The notes under the pieces are model-generated. The model was not told the DNA's origin. It did no database searches and worked only from the letters and a program-made list of their open reading frames with translations. Shown here one piece after another: positions 1-6,369 of a stretch of 11,986 nt of DNA (the first letter of the stretch is position 1; each line of letters starts with the position of its first letter). Source of the stretch: Chloroflexota bacterium (GTDB taxonomy: Bacteria > Chloroflexota > UBA6077 > JACCZL01); the NCBI GenBank assembly GCA_020845495.1, contig JADLFM010000213.1, positions 1 to 11,986 on the forward strand, read 5' to 3'. Position numbers and translations under genes: made by a program.

Positions 1-689
1 CCAGCTACACCGCGCTAGTAGAGGCGCAGCGGAACGGCTTCGCGATCGTCAGCTACCACGGTCCGCTCAGCTTCCTCTTCGCCGAGCAACAGATTGGCGC
101 GGTCCCCATCCTGGTCGACTCGAACGACGGCGTCCATCCCGCGTCGTACCAGAGCCATCTGCTCGCCGGGAAGAATTCGGCGGTCAAGACCGTGTAGGAC
201 ATCAAGGGGCAGGACTTCGTCTTCGTCGACCCGGCCTCAGCCTCAGGCAACCTCTTCCCGCGGGTCATGCTCATTGAAGAAGGCATCGATCCGAACAAAG
301 ACGTCCGTGGCCGCTACGCTGGCAACCACGCCAACGCCATCCTGGCAATCGCCAAGGACCAGGTCCCGTGTGGTGCCAGCAACAACCTGTCGATCGACTC
401 GGCAGTTCGTGGCGGCGCCATCCAACGCGAGGATCTGGTGATTCTGAAGACATCGCCAGACATCCCAAACGGTCCGTTCTGCGTCATGCCGGACCTCGAC
501 GCTCGCGCCGTGTCGAAGTTGCGTGAAGTGATGACCGGTTTCACGGACCCGGCGGGGCTCAAGGCGATGGAGCTGGTCGGCCCGCTGGTGGCGACTGATT
601 CGTCGGCATACGACTTCGTCCGCCAGTCGGCTCGGACCATCAACCTTGAGTTCGACGACCAGGGCAAGCCGAAGCCGGTCGGCGGGTAA
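1..689 (+). pseudogene. PhnD-like phosphate/phosphonate ABC transporter binding protein, interrupted by in-frame TAG
   Basis: Frame 3 reads as one continuous periplasmic binding protein of the PhnD/phosphite-phosphonate type from the left edge to TAA at 687-689, except for an amber TAG at 195-197. The flanking residues (SAVKTV before, DIKGQDFVFVDPASASG after) match the family's usual join, where a Lys/Gln/Glu/Asp-type residue is expected, so the reading frame is kept and only one codon is lost. CAG-to-TAG would be a single transition. The 5' end lies outside the window. Family proteins bind phosphate, phosphite or phosphonates outside the membrane and feed an ABC importer. An ATG at 267 could restart translation (140 aa), but that would lack the first lobe. 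This is either a real pseudogene or a base-call error; the homology call is fairly sure, the exact ligand is not. Confidence 0.75.
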
Positions 690-810
690 ACCAGAGCGAT
701 TCGGCCCCCTCATGAGGTTGGACGTGTTGCTTATCCACGCCTGGTTCGACAAGCAATCGATTCCGCAGCGCAGTCGTCGATCGTGCTGGTCGTAGCCCGG
801 TTTGGAGAGA

Positions 811-816
811 AGGAGG
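811..816 (+). promoter_or_regulatory. Shine-Dalgarno site deciding the pstS GTG start
   Basis: AGGAGG lies 7 bases before GTG 824. It supports GTG as the start, which is also directly followed by a good signal peptide. Confidence 0.8.
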
Positions 817-823
817 ATCTTCG

Positions 824-1840
824 GTGAAGTACCTACGCGGGCTCTTCGTGCCGCTCCTGGCACTCCTGGTGGCGGTACCAGCGCCATTGGCAAGCGCCCA
901 GGTCGCGTTCAACGTTGCCGGCGCGACGTTCCCGGCGCCGCTGTACTCCAAATGGTTCGACGAGTACGCCAAGAAGACCGGCGTCCAGGTGAACTACCAG
1001 GCGATCGGCAGCGGTGGCGGCATCAAGGCGATCACCGACAAGACAGTCGACTTTGGCGCCTCGGATGGCATCCTGACCGCCGAGCAGCAGTCGGTCGCGC
1101 CGGACGTGCTGCATATCCCAACGACGATGGGCTCCGATGTCCTCGCTTACAACGTGTCGGGCGTTGAATCCGGCTTGAAGCTGACGCCTGAGACGCTTGC
1201 TGGCATCTTTCTCGGCACAATTACAAAGTGGAATGACCCCGCCCTGGCAGGGGACAACCCGACCTTGTCGCTACCAGACAAGGACATCATCACCGTCCAT
1301 CGCTCCGACGGCAGCGGTACGACCTACATCTTCACCAACTACCTGACCAAGGTGAGCCCGGAGTGGGCGAGCCAGGTGGGGAATGCCACCTCGGTGAACT
1401 GGCCGAACGGCCTCGGCGGCCAGGGCAACGCTGGCGTCGCCGGCGAGATCAAAGCGAACGACGGGGCGATCGGCTATGTGGAGTTGGCGTACGCCATTCA
1501 GAACAAGATCACGTACGCCACGATGAAGAACGCATCCGGCAATTGGGTCGATGCCTCGATCGCCAGCACCTCCGCTGCCGCCGACGGCGTGACCCTGCCG
1601 GACGACATGAAGATCATGGTGACCAACTCGTCGAATGCGAACGCCTATCCGATCGCCAGCTTCACCTGGATTCTGGCGAACCAGAACCAGGCTGACTCGG
1701 CCAAGGGAAAGGCGCTCGTCGACCTGTTGAACTGGGCCGTCACCGATGGCCAGGTTTTCAGCGCCGACCTGAACTACGCTCCACTGCCTCCCTCGGCCGT
1801 GACGAAGGCCCAGGCGCTGATCACCTCGATCAAGTACTGA
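824..1840 (+). CDS. pstS: PstS-type phosphate ABC transporter substrate-binding protein
   Basis: This 338-aa protein has a Sec signal peptide: MKYLRG, then a hydrophobic stretch, then cleavage after ASA near residue 25. The mature part begins with the family motif GATFPAPLYSKW. Phosphate-loop motifs are visible: GSGGGIKAI (about 62-70), DFGASD (about 76-81) and HRSDGSGTTYIF (about 159-170). Length and motifs fit a complete PstS. It would capture phosphate outside the membrane and hand it to PstCAB, whose genes are not in the window. There is no lipobox cysteine, so it looks secreted or periplasmic rather than a lipoprotein. The start is GTG with AGGAGG upstream. The broken PhnD gene precedes it and a strong hairpin follows it, so it looks like a separate transcription unit. 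PstS proteins can discriminate phosphate from arsenate, which fits the arsenic genes nearby; the link in this organism is inferred. Confidence 0.95.
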   Translation: MKYLRGLFVPLLALLVAVPAPLASAQVAFNVAGATFPAPLYSKWFDEYAKKTGVQVNYQAIGSGGGIKAITDKTVDFGASDGILTAEQQSVAPDVLHIPTTMGSDVLAYNVSGVESGLKLTPETLAGIFLGTITKWNDPALAGDNPTLSLPDKDIITVHRSDGSGTTYIFTNYLTKVSPEWASQVGNATSVNWPNGLGGQGNAGVAGEIKANDGAIGYVELAYAIQNKITYATMKNASGNWVDASIASTSAAADGVTLPDDMKIMVTNSSNANAYPIASFTWILANQNQADSAKGKALVDLLNWAVTDGQVFSADLNYAPLPPSAVTKAQALITSIKY

Positions 1841-1925
1841 GCGGCACGACCTTCAGGATGATCGACCCAATGCCATTGCAGGCAGGCGCGGACTTCTGAG
1901 GCAGCAGAGACTGTGCAGAGCGATA

Positions 1926-1965
1926 GTGCCGAAGAGCGGAGCCATTCGGCTCCGCTCTTCGGCAC
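1926..1965 (+). terminator. Perfect 18-bp hairpin after pstS
   Basis: Arms 1926-1943 and 1948-1965 are exact reverse complements around the 4-base loop ATTC. It lies 85 bases after the pstS stop, which fits a transcription end or an mRNA-stabilising structure. No T-run follows, so a canonical intrinsic terminator is not proven. Confidence 0.6.
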
Positions 1966-2033
1966 ATCAGCCGTCTCTCGGGCCAGGACCCTTCGAAGAC
2001 TGCCACGGGCTGGAGCTCGAAGACCTGCGGGTC

Positions 2034-2075
2034 GACGCATGATCGCCCGCCTTGCTTCTTCCTTGCGTCTTTTTT
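2034..2075 (+). terminator. Possible weak terminator before the DUF2703 gene
   Basis: GACGCA (2034-2039) can pair with TGCGTC (2064-2069), which is followed directly by six T (2070-2075). The stem is short and the loop long (24 bases), so this is a weak candidate only. Confidence 0.25.
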
Positions 2076-2136
2076 CGCTGGACCCCGTCTCCACTGATGA
2101 GAGACCCATCGACAGGGCCGATCATGGAGATGAGAG

Positions 2137-2727
2137 ATGAGCACCTGCACGCTCCAACCGCCTACCACGCCGACCGAGACCCACCGCCGGGTAGTGGTCG
2201 AGCTCCTCTACATCGACCTCACGACGTGCTCCCGCTGCCTCGGCACGGATGCGCAGCTCGAGGCAGCCCTCGCCCTCGTCAGGCCCGTGCTGGAGGCCAC
2301 CGGCATCGAGGTCGAGCTGAGCAAGATCTTGGTCCAATCCGAGGCGCAGGCCCGCGCGTTACGCTTCGCCAGCTCTCCGACGATTCGCATCGACGGACGC
2401 GACATCGCGCTTGAGCTCGTCGAGAGTAGCTGCGGGTCGTGTAGCGAGATCGCCGGCCAAACTACCGATTGCCGCGAGTGGGTCTATCACGGGCAGCGCC
2501 TCACCGAGGCTCCCATAGGTATGATCGTGGAGGCGCTCCTCGGTGCGCTCTACGGTCGCGAGCCCGTGCCGGCGAAGCATTACACCGACGTGCCGGAGAA
2601 CCTCAAGCGATTCTTCGCCGCGGCGTTGCCCTGCTGCTCTTCGGCAGAGCAAGATTCCTGCTGCGCAGCCTCGGAGAAGGCCGCGTGTTGCGGGACAGCC
2701 GAGCCAGGGCAGTGCGGCTGCCGCTGA
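2137..2727 (+). CDS. DUF2703 thioredoxin-like protein with Cys-pair repeat tail
   Basis: The 196-aa protein has a DUF2703-type core (about residues 19-130). It opens with a thioredoxin-like strand and a C-x-x-C motif (TTCSRCLG), then a SSPTIRIDGRDIALEL segment and further cysteines (SSCGSCSE, DCRE). The tail, residues 166-195, holds eight cysteines in units of nine residues, each starting with CC. The ATG at 2137 has GGAGA 6 to 10 bases upstream. No signal peptide or membrane segment is seen, so it should be cytoplasmic. Its stop overlaps the start region of the sigma factor gene, so the two are probably co-translated. The family's function is not established to my knowledge. A thiol-redox or soft-metal/metalloid binding role is inferred from the cysteines and the surrounding arsenic genes. 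Confidence 0.85.
   Translation: MSTCTLQPPTTPTETHRRVVVELLYIDLTTCSRCLGTDAQLEAALALVRPVLEATGIEVELSKILVQSEAQARALRFASSPTIRIDGRDIALELVESSCGSCSEIAGQTTDCREWVYHGQRLTEAPIGMIVEALLGALYGREPVPAKHYTDVPENLKRFFAAALPCCSSAEQDSCCAASEKAACCGTAEPGQCGCR
2632..2724 (+). repeat. 27-base in-frame repeat coding a CC-x7 peptide array
   Basis: Cysteine pairs fall at residues 166-167, 175-176 and 184-185, followed by a C-x-C at 193-195, giving a strict 9-residue period. The unit begins CC-x-S/A/T-A/S-E. The DNA copies have diverged, so this is an old or selected protein repeat rather than a recent duplication. Confidence 0.7.
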
Positions 2728-3368
2728 GCAAGTCGGATCAGGAGCCGGCAATAGACAGGAACGGCGACACCCAGGAGGAGCTCCTCGCAATCTGGCGGGA
2801 GCTCCATGACCGCTTGCGGGCGTTCATTGTCACCCGCGTGGCCAATCAGGCCGACGCCGATGATATCCTGCAGGAGGTCTTCCTCCGCATCCATCGGCAC
2901 CTCAACAGCCTCGAGCGGGCCGACCACCTGCACGCGTGGGTCTACCAAATCACCCGCAACGCCATCATCGACCACTATCGGGCGCCCTCGGTCCGACGAG
3001 AGGTGCCGGTGGGAGGTCCGGCGGATTTCGACGCCATCGAGAAGTCGACCGCGACTCTTTCTACGGAGGCCGACTCGCCCGAGCTTCGGGAGCTTTCGGT
3101 CTGTCTGCGGCCGATGATCGAGCGGCTGCCCAGCATCTACCGCCAGGCAATCCAGCTTACCGAGATCGAGGGCGTCCGACAGAATGTCGCCGCCGCGCAG
3201 CTCAGCGTGTCCGTCTCGGGCATGAAGTCGCGTGTTCAGCGCGCCCGCCGGCAACTCAAGGAGATGATGCTCCGATGCTGCCACATCGAGCTCGACCGGC
3301 AGGGCGGAATCATCGACTACGACCTCCTACCGGGTCAGTCCTGCAACCGGTGTCTCCCACCAGCATAG
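2712..3368 (+). CDS. sigZ: SigZ-family ECF-like RNA polymerase sigma factor
   Basis: The protein carries sigma region 2 (LRAFIVTRVANQADADDILQ through YQITRNAIIDHYR) and region 4 (IERLPSIYRQAIQLTEIEG through GMKSRVQRARRQLKEMM). The end is SigZ-like, with conserved cysteines after region 4 (RCCHIELDRQGG, then SCNRC near the C-terminus). It would direct core polymerase to a small regulon; the cysteine tail could sense metal or redox state (inference). No ATG is available ahead of region 2. GTG 2712 is the best start, giving 218 aa and a 16-base overlap with the DUF2703 gene; CTG 2724 or an upstream TTG/GTG are alternatives. Overlap with its neighbour suggests translational coupling. No anti-sigma factor gene is adjacent, which is usual for SigZ types. 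Confidence 0.85.
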   Translation: MRLPLSKSDQEPAIDRNGDTQEELLAIWRELHDRLRAFIVTRVANQADADDILQEVFLRIHRHLNSLERADHLHAWVYQITRNAIIDHYRAPSVRREVPVGGPADFDAIEKSTATLSTEADSPELRELSVCLRPMIERLPSIYRQAIQLTEIEGVRQNVAAAQLSVSVSGMKSRVQRARRQLKEMMLRCCHIELDRQGGIIDYDLLPGQSCNRCLPPA

Positions 3369-3551
3369 CGATGTCTTCCAGATGGGATCGGTGGCCAGCG
3401 GCGCTGCCGGTTGTGGGTGCGACACCAGCGAGAGTGTAGCCGACGGAAGTGCGGCTCCCGCCTCAGATTCTTGGGCGGACAACGCACGCTATGCCTCGCG
3501 ACGGGAATCCGCTGCTCTGACCACCCACCGTGTCTCAGTCTGGTGGAGCGC
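3369..3551. other. Convergent intergenic region without recognisable gene
   Basis: These 183 bases separate the + strand sigma gene from the - strand PPOX gene. A 64-codon open frame from ATG 3382 crosses it, but it has no ribosome site and no recognisable composition. I see no clear terminator. Confidence 0.4.
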
Positions 3552-4004
3552 TCAGCGAGCCGTGGGATTGGTGTAGGCGCGACGCGGGGTTAGGAGTACG
3601 GCGGCTCGTCGCTCCTCGGCCATGACTCGGTCATAGGTGTTCCAGTCATCGTGGGTTCCGCCAGCGGCCTGGAAGATGTCGCGCAGCAGGATTCTCAAGG
3701 ATTCACGTTCGACATCGGGATGCGGGTCATCGGGACCAAGAATCTCGGCGGTTCCCTCGACGGCCGCCCATTTCCAGCCGGCCCGCACCACAATTGTGGC
3801 TCGAGGATCAGCGCGCAGGTTGTGTAGCTTGCGGGCACCGCCACGGACTACGAGCGCGACGACCTGCACACCCGTCAGTGGGTGCGACATGACGCCAGCG
3901 TTAACTACTGATGCCTGAATACTGCCATCGCGGCGCAACGTGCTCAGCACACACAGTCCGTGATCGAGAGACACCAACTCGGCGAAGGTTGACATGTCAG
4001 TCAC
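3552..4004 (-). CDS. PPOX-class flavin/F420-dependent split-barrel oxidoreductase
   Basis: The 150-aa product resembles the pyridoxamine 5'-phosphate oxidase-like split-barrel family. A short N-terminal helix (MSTFAELVSLDHG) leads to the VLSTLRRDGSIQASVVNAG strand pair. Next come ARKLHNLRADPRATIVVR and WAAVEGTAEILGPDDP, the usual cofactor-binding barrel order. Similar actinobacterial and Chloroflexota proteins use F420 or FMN; the substrate cannot be told from sequence. The start is taken as GTG 4004 because AGGAG sits 7 bases ahead of it; ATG 3995 is possible but its spacing would be 16. It lies downstream of arsR on the same strand, 109 bases away, so read-through from the arsR promoter is plausible. 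No known arsenic role. Confidence 0.8.
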   Translation of the reverse strand: MTDMSTFAELVSLDHGLCVLSTLRRDGSIQASVVNAGVMSHPLTGVQVVALVVRGGARKLHNLRADPRATIVVRAGWKWAAVEGTAEILGPDDPHPDVERESLRILLRDIFQAAGGTHDDWNTYDRVMAEERRAAVLLTPRRAYTNPTAR

Positions 4005-4113
4005 GATGGAACTCCTCTCCATTTCTGGCGGTGCCATGCAAAGTGGCATGTGGCGTACTGCTGGTGGGAGTCACCCTTGTCGGCGGCCCGCCGCCTTCGA
4101 AGACTTGCCTGCC

Positions 4114-4482
4114 TCAACTCCCATTCGGCGCAGCATAAGTTTGGCGAGCGTTCGGTTCATTCAATCGATCCGGATTGAAGAGCGCGTGAAGCTCACAGTG
4201 GACCGGTCTGAGCGCGTCAAGCTCGATCGAGAAGTAGATCCAGCGCTGGTCCTGGTCGTGACGACGGGCTCGAACAAGGCCGGCTTGCCGAAGCTGCCTC
4301 AGGTGGTGGCTGATGAGGTTTTGCGCGAGGCCGAGGTGGCCGGCCAGCTCGCTGTTGCTGACCTCCCCACCCATGAGCAGCAGGTAGATCCGTCGCCGGG
4401 TCGGGTCGGCAAGTAACTCTAGAAACCGAGCGGCGACCTCTGACAGGCCAGCGTTCACCCGCTCCTGAGTTGGCTCATGCAT
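4114..4482 (-). CDS. ArsR/SmtB-family winged-helix repressor (first copy)
   Basis: The 122-aa protein is a typical ArsR-family regulator. It has ADPTRRRIYLLLMGGE (about 25-40), the recognition helix SELAGHLGLAQNLISHHLRQ (about 44-63), and a wing at RARRHDQDQRWIYFSI (about 71-86). It should bind DNA as a dimer and release it on ligand binding. The classical E. coli-type C-x-C in the helix before the recognition helix is absent; the only cysteine is C96 near the dimerisation helix. It therefore either uses a different As(III) site or senses something else. ATG 4482 is preceded by the 96-base region shared with the divergent arsN, so control of arsN and of itself is likely (inference from position). 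Confidence 0.88.
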   Translation of the reverse strand: MHEPTQERVNAGLSEVAARFLELLADPTRRRIYLLLMGGEVSNSELAGHLGLAQNLISHHLRQLRQAGLVRARRHDQDQRWIYFSIELDALRPVHCELHALFNPDRLNEPNARQTYAAPNGS

Positions 4483-4578
4483 CGCTGATAGTATTCGGCA
4501 CTTGCCTCGGCCGGACAAACTGGGTTTCTTCGCCTCAACGGCAACGGCGACGACCATCTTCGTGGAGTGAGACCATCC
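4483..4578. promoter_or_regulatory. Divergent promoter region between arsR and arsN
   Basis: These 96 bases lie between the two divergent start codons and must hold both promoters unless transcription enters from further away. I see no clear palindrome matching an ArsR operator. GGAGTGAG at 4564-4571 is the arsN ribosome site. Confidence 0.5.
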
Positions 4579-5085
4579 ATGCTGCAAAGCCGCATCGCGA
4601 CCGTCGCTGACGCCCCTTCCATCACCCGCATCTACAACCAGGGCATCGAGGAGCGCATCGCCACCTTCGAGACCGACCCGCGATCGGTGGAGCAGATGGA
4701 GACTCAACTCCGCGAGAAGGGCGATCGGTATCCGACCATCGTAGTCGAGCGTGACGGCGAGATCGTCGCCTGGGCCAGCTTTGGAGCGTACCGAAATCGT
4801 CCGTGCTACGCGGGCATCGGCGAGCATTCGGTGTACGTGGCTCGCGAGGCCCGCGGCATGGGCGCCGGGCTGGTCACGCTAGAGGCATTGCTCTCGGCTG
4901 CCGAAGAGCGGGGGTTCTGGAAGCTACTCTCGCGAATCTTCCCCGAGAATGTCGCGAGTCTGGCGCTCCACCGGAAGGCCGGCTTTCGCGAGGTTGGGGT
5001 CTACTATCGGCACGGCAAGCTCGACGGCGAATGGCGCGACTGCGTCATCGTCGAGAAGCTGCTCGGCGAGGCGGACCAGGATTGA
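4579..5085 (+). CDS. arsN1: ArsN1-type GNAT N-acetyltransferase (arsinothricin resistance)
   Basis: The 168-aa protein is a GNAT acetyltransferase. The beginning (ADAPSITRIYNQGIEERIAT) and the stretch EIVAWASFGAYRNRPCYA match the ArsN1/PAT-like group. The acetyl-CoA pyrophosphate loop is visible at ARGMGAG (about 91-97). The C-terminal signature FREVGVYYRHGKLDGEWRDC is strongly conserved in ArsN1. Family members acetylate the amino group of arsinothricin and similar glutamate analogues; phosphinothricin-type substrates are also possible. ATG 4579 is preferred over GTG 4567 because GGAGTGAG ends about 7 bases before it. Divergent from arsR, and 12 bases before a TauE/SafE fragment, it starts a + strand operon. 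A decayed fragment of a related gene lies at 6982-7092. Confidence 0.9.
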   Translation: MLQSRIATVADAPSITRIYNQGIEERIATFETDPRSVEQMETQLREKGDRYPTIVVERDGEIVAWASFGAYRNRPCYAGIGEHSVYVAREARGMGAGLVTLEALLSAAEERGFWKLLSRIFPENVASLALHRKAGFREVGVYYRHGKLDGEWRDCVIVEKLLGEADQD

Positions 5086-5097
5086 GGGGGCGTCGGC

Positions 5098-5400
5098 GTG
5101 GTGGACCTGGTCCCACTCCTTGTGCTGACGCTCACCGCTGTGGCCGCCAGCGTCGTGGCAGCGGTGGCCAGGTTTGGTGGCGCTGTGGTCCTGCTGCCGG
5201 TCCTGGTGTGGGTCTTCGGCGCTCGCGACGCCGTCCCCATTCTGACGGTCGCCCAGGTTGTCGGGAACCTTTCCCGCGTCTACTTCAACCGCCGAGAACT
5301 AGCATCGCCGGCGGCAAGGTGGCTCGCCGTTGGATCTTTCCCATCCTCGGTGATCGGCGCACTGCTGTTTGTCGCCGCTCCGACGAGGCCCAATCGTTGA
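5098..5400 (+). pseudogene. Truncated TauE/SafE permease (N-terminal part only)
   Basis: The first ~92 residues are a good TauE/SafE N-terminal half-domain. They include a first membrane helix, a glycine-rich turn (ARFGGAVVLLPVLVWVFG), and TVAQVVGNLSRVYFNRREL followed by ARWLAVGSFPSSVIGALLFV. The sequence then changes abruptly to TRPNR and stops. Family members are about 250 aa with 7-8 helices, so more than half is missing. No membrane-type sequence continues in any frame up to about 5580, so a deletion is more likely than a simple frameshift. It starts at GTG 5098 after GAGGGGG, just 12 bases after arsN, so the original gene was in an operon with arsN. It could still make a short membrane peptide, but transport is unlikely. 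Confidence 0.75.
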
Positions 5401-5581
5401 GGCGGGGGCAGTCGTCCAGGCACTCGCGTCTCCGATGAGCAAGCACACGGCGACCCTTCTCCTGGAGGCCGGTCATGGATAGCGCGCAGTGCTGCTGGCG
5501 GTGACGTGAGATCGTCCCCGCCTGGTAGGCTTCGTCTCCAATGGCGTGCTCTCTCGGTGAGATGATCGGTCGACAGACGGC
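5401..5581. other. Non-coding remnant between the two TauE/SafE genes
   Basis: No gene is recognised in these 181 bases. They hold the breakpoint material after the truncated permease and a short open stretch in another frame that is not membrane-like. Confidence 0.4.
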
Positions 5582-6325
5582 GTGAGTGAGGACATCCTCC
5601 TCAGCGTCTGCATTTTCGCGGCATCCGTGCTGTATGCATCGGTCGGCCAGGCCGGGGGATCGGGCTACCTGGCGGTGATGGCCCTATTTGGCGTCGCGCC
5701 CGAGGTCATGCGACCGACTGCGCTCGTACTCAATATCCTGGTAGCAGGAATCGCTGCGATCCGCTTCTACCTGGCGGGGCATCTCTCCGTCACGATGCTT
5801 TGGCCGCTTCTACTGGGGTCAATACCGCTGGCGATCGTTGGCGGCAGCTCGCACCTGCCGTCAGCAATCTACAACCCGATAATTGGTGTGGTGCTGCTCC
5901 TCTCGGCCGTTGCGCTGGTGCGCTCAAGCCTGGGGAAAGCACAGCGTGCTTCATCCCGCGCTGCTCCCATTCCCGTGCCGCTGGCGATCCTGGTCGGTGC
6001 AGGAATCGGGCTGCTCGCCGGTCTGACTGGCACGGGTGGCGGCATCTTTCTCAGCCCCTTCCTCCTCTTGTTCGGCTGGAGTAGCGCCCGAGAAACGGCT
6101 GCAACGTCGACCGTCTTCATCTTCGCCAACTCCGTTGCCGCGCTGGCCGCCAACCTTCTCGTCGTGCGTAGCTTGCCAGGCTCCATGCCGCTGTGGGGTG
6201 GGGCGGTGCTGGTCGGTGGTCTCATCGGTGGCGAGCTCGGGAGTCGGTGGTTGCCAACGAGCGTGCTCTTGCGACTCCTCGCCGTGGCACTGACGGCCGC
6301 AGGGTTGAAGCTCCTGCTGACGTAG
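5582..6325 (+). CDS. TauE/SafE-family membrane permease
   Basis: The 247-aa protein is almost entirely hydrophobic, with about eight predicted membrane segments in two related halves. Each half has the family's glycine turn: GQAGGSGYLAVMALFG near residue 22 and GLTGTGGGIFLSPFLLLFG near residue 148. A basic loop (GKAQRASSRAAP, about 118-129) divides the halves. TauE/SafE proteins export sulfite, sulfoacetate or other small organic anions across the cytoplasmic membrane; the substrate here is unknown. Its place after arsN suggests export of an arsenical or its acetylated product (inference). The GTG start has no good ribosome site, so translation may be weak or depend on upstream reading. merR follows 44 bases later. 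Confidence 0.88.
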   Translation: MSEDILLSVCIFAASVLYASVGQAGGSGYLAVMALFGVAPEVMRPTALVLNILVAGIAAIRFYLAGHLSVTMLWPLLLGSIPLAIVGGSSHLPSAIYNPIIGVVLLLSAVALVRSSLGKAQRASSRAAPIPVPLAILVGAGIGLLAGLTGTGGGIFLSPFLLLFGWSSARETAATSTVFIFANSVAALAANLLVVRSLPGSMPLWGGAVLVGGLIGGELGSRWLPTSVLLRLLAVALTAAGLKLLLT

Positions 6326-6332
6326 CAGGGGC

Positions 6333-6363
6333 TTGACCTTCCAGTCACTGGAAGGCGTAGGCT
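6333..6363 (+). promoter_or_regulatory. MerR-type promoter/operator, 19-bp spacer with perfect dyad
   Basis: A -35 TTGACC (6333-6338) and a -10 TAGGCT (6358-6363) are separated by 19 bases, the overlong spacing typical of MerR-family promoters. The perfect palindrome CCTTCCAGTCACTGGAAGG covers 6337-6355 (9 + 1 + 9). Transcription would begin at about 6369-6371, on the merR ATG itself, so the mRNA is probably leaderless. The dyad resembles CueR/HmrR-type operators. Confidence 0.85.
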
Positions 6364-6369
6364 CTTGCC

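Noticed and set aside
3382..3576. 64-codon + strand open frame between sigZ and the PPOX gene
   Set aside because: No ribosome site before ATG 3382, no recognisable protein pattern, and it overlaps the end of the PPOX gene.
4036..4094. Short inverted repeats in the arsR-PPOX gap, including GGCGGCCCGCCGCC
   Set aside because: 5-6 bp stems are expected by chance in GC-rich DNA and no T-run follows.
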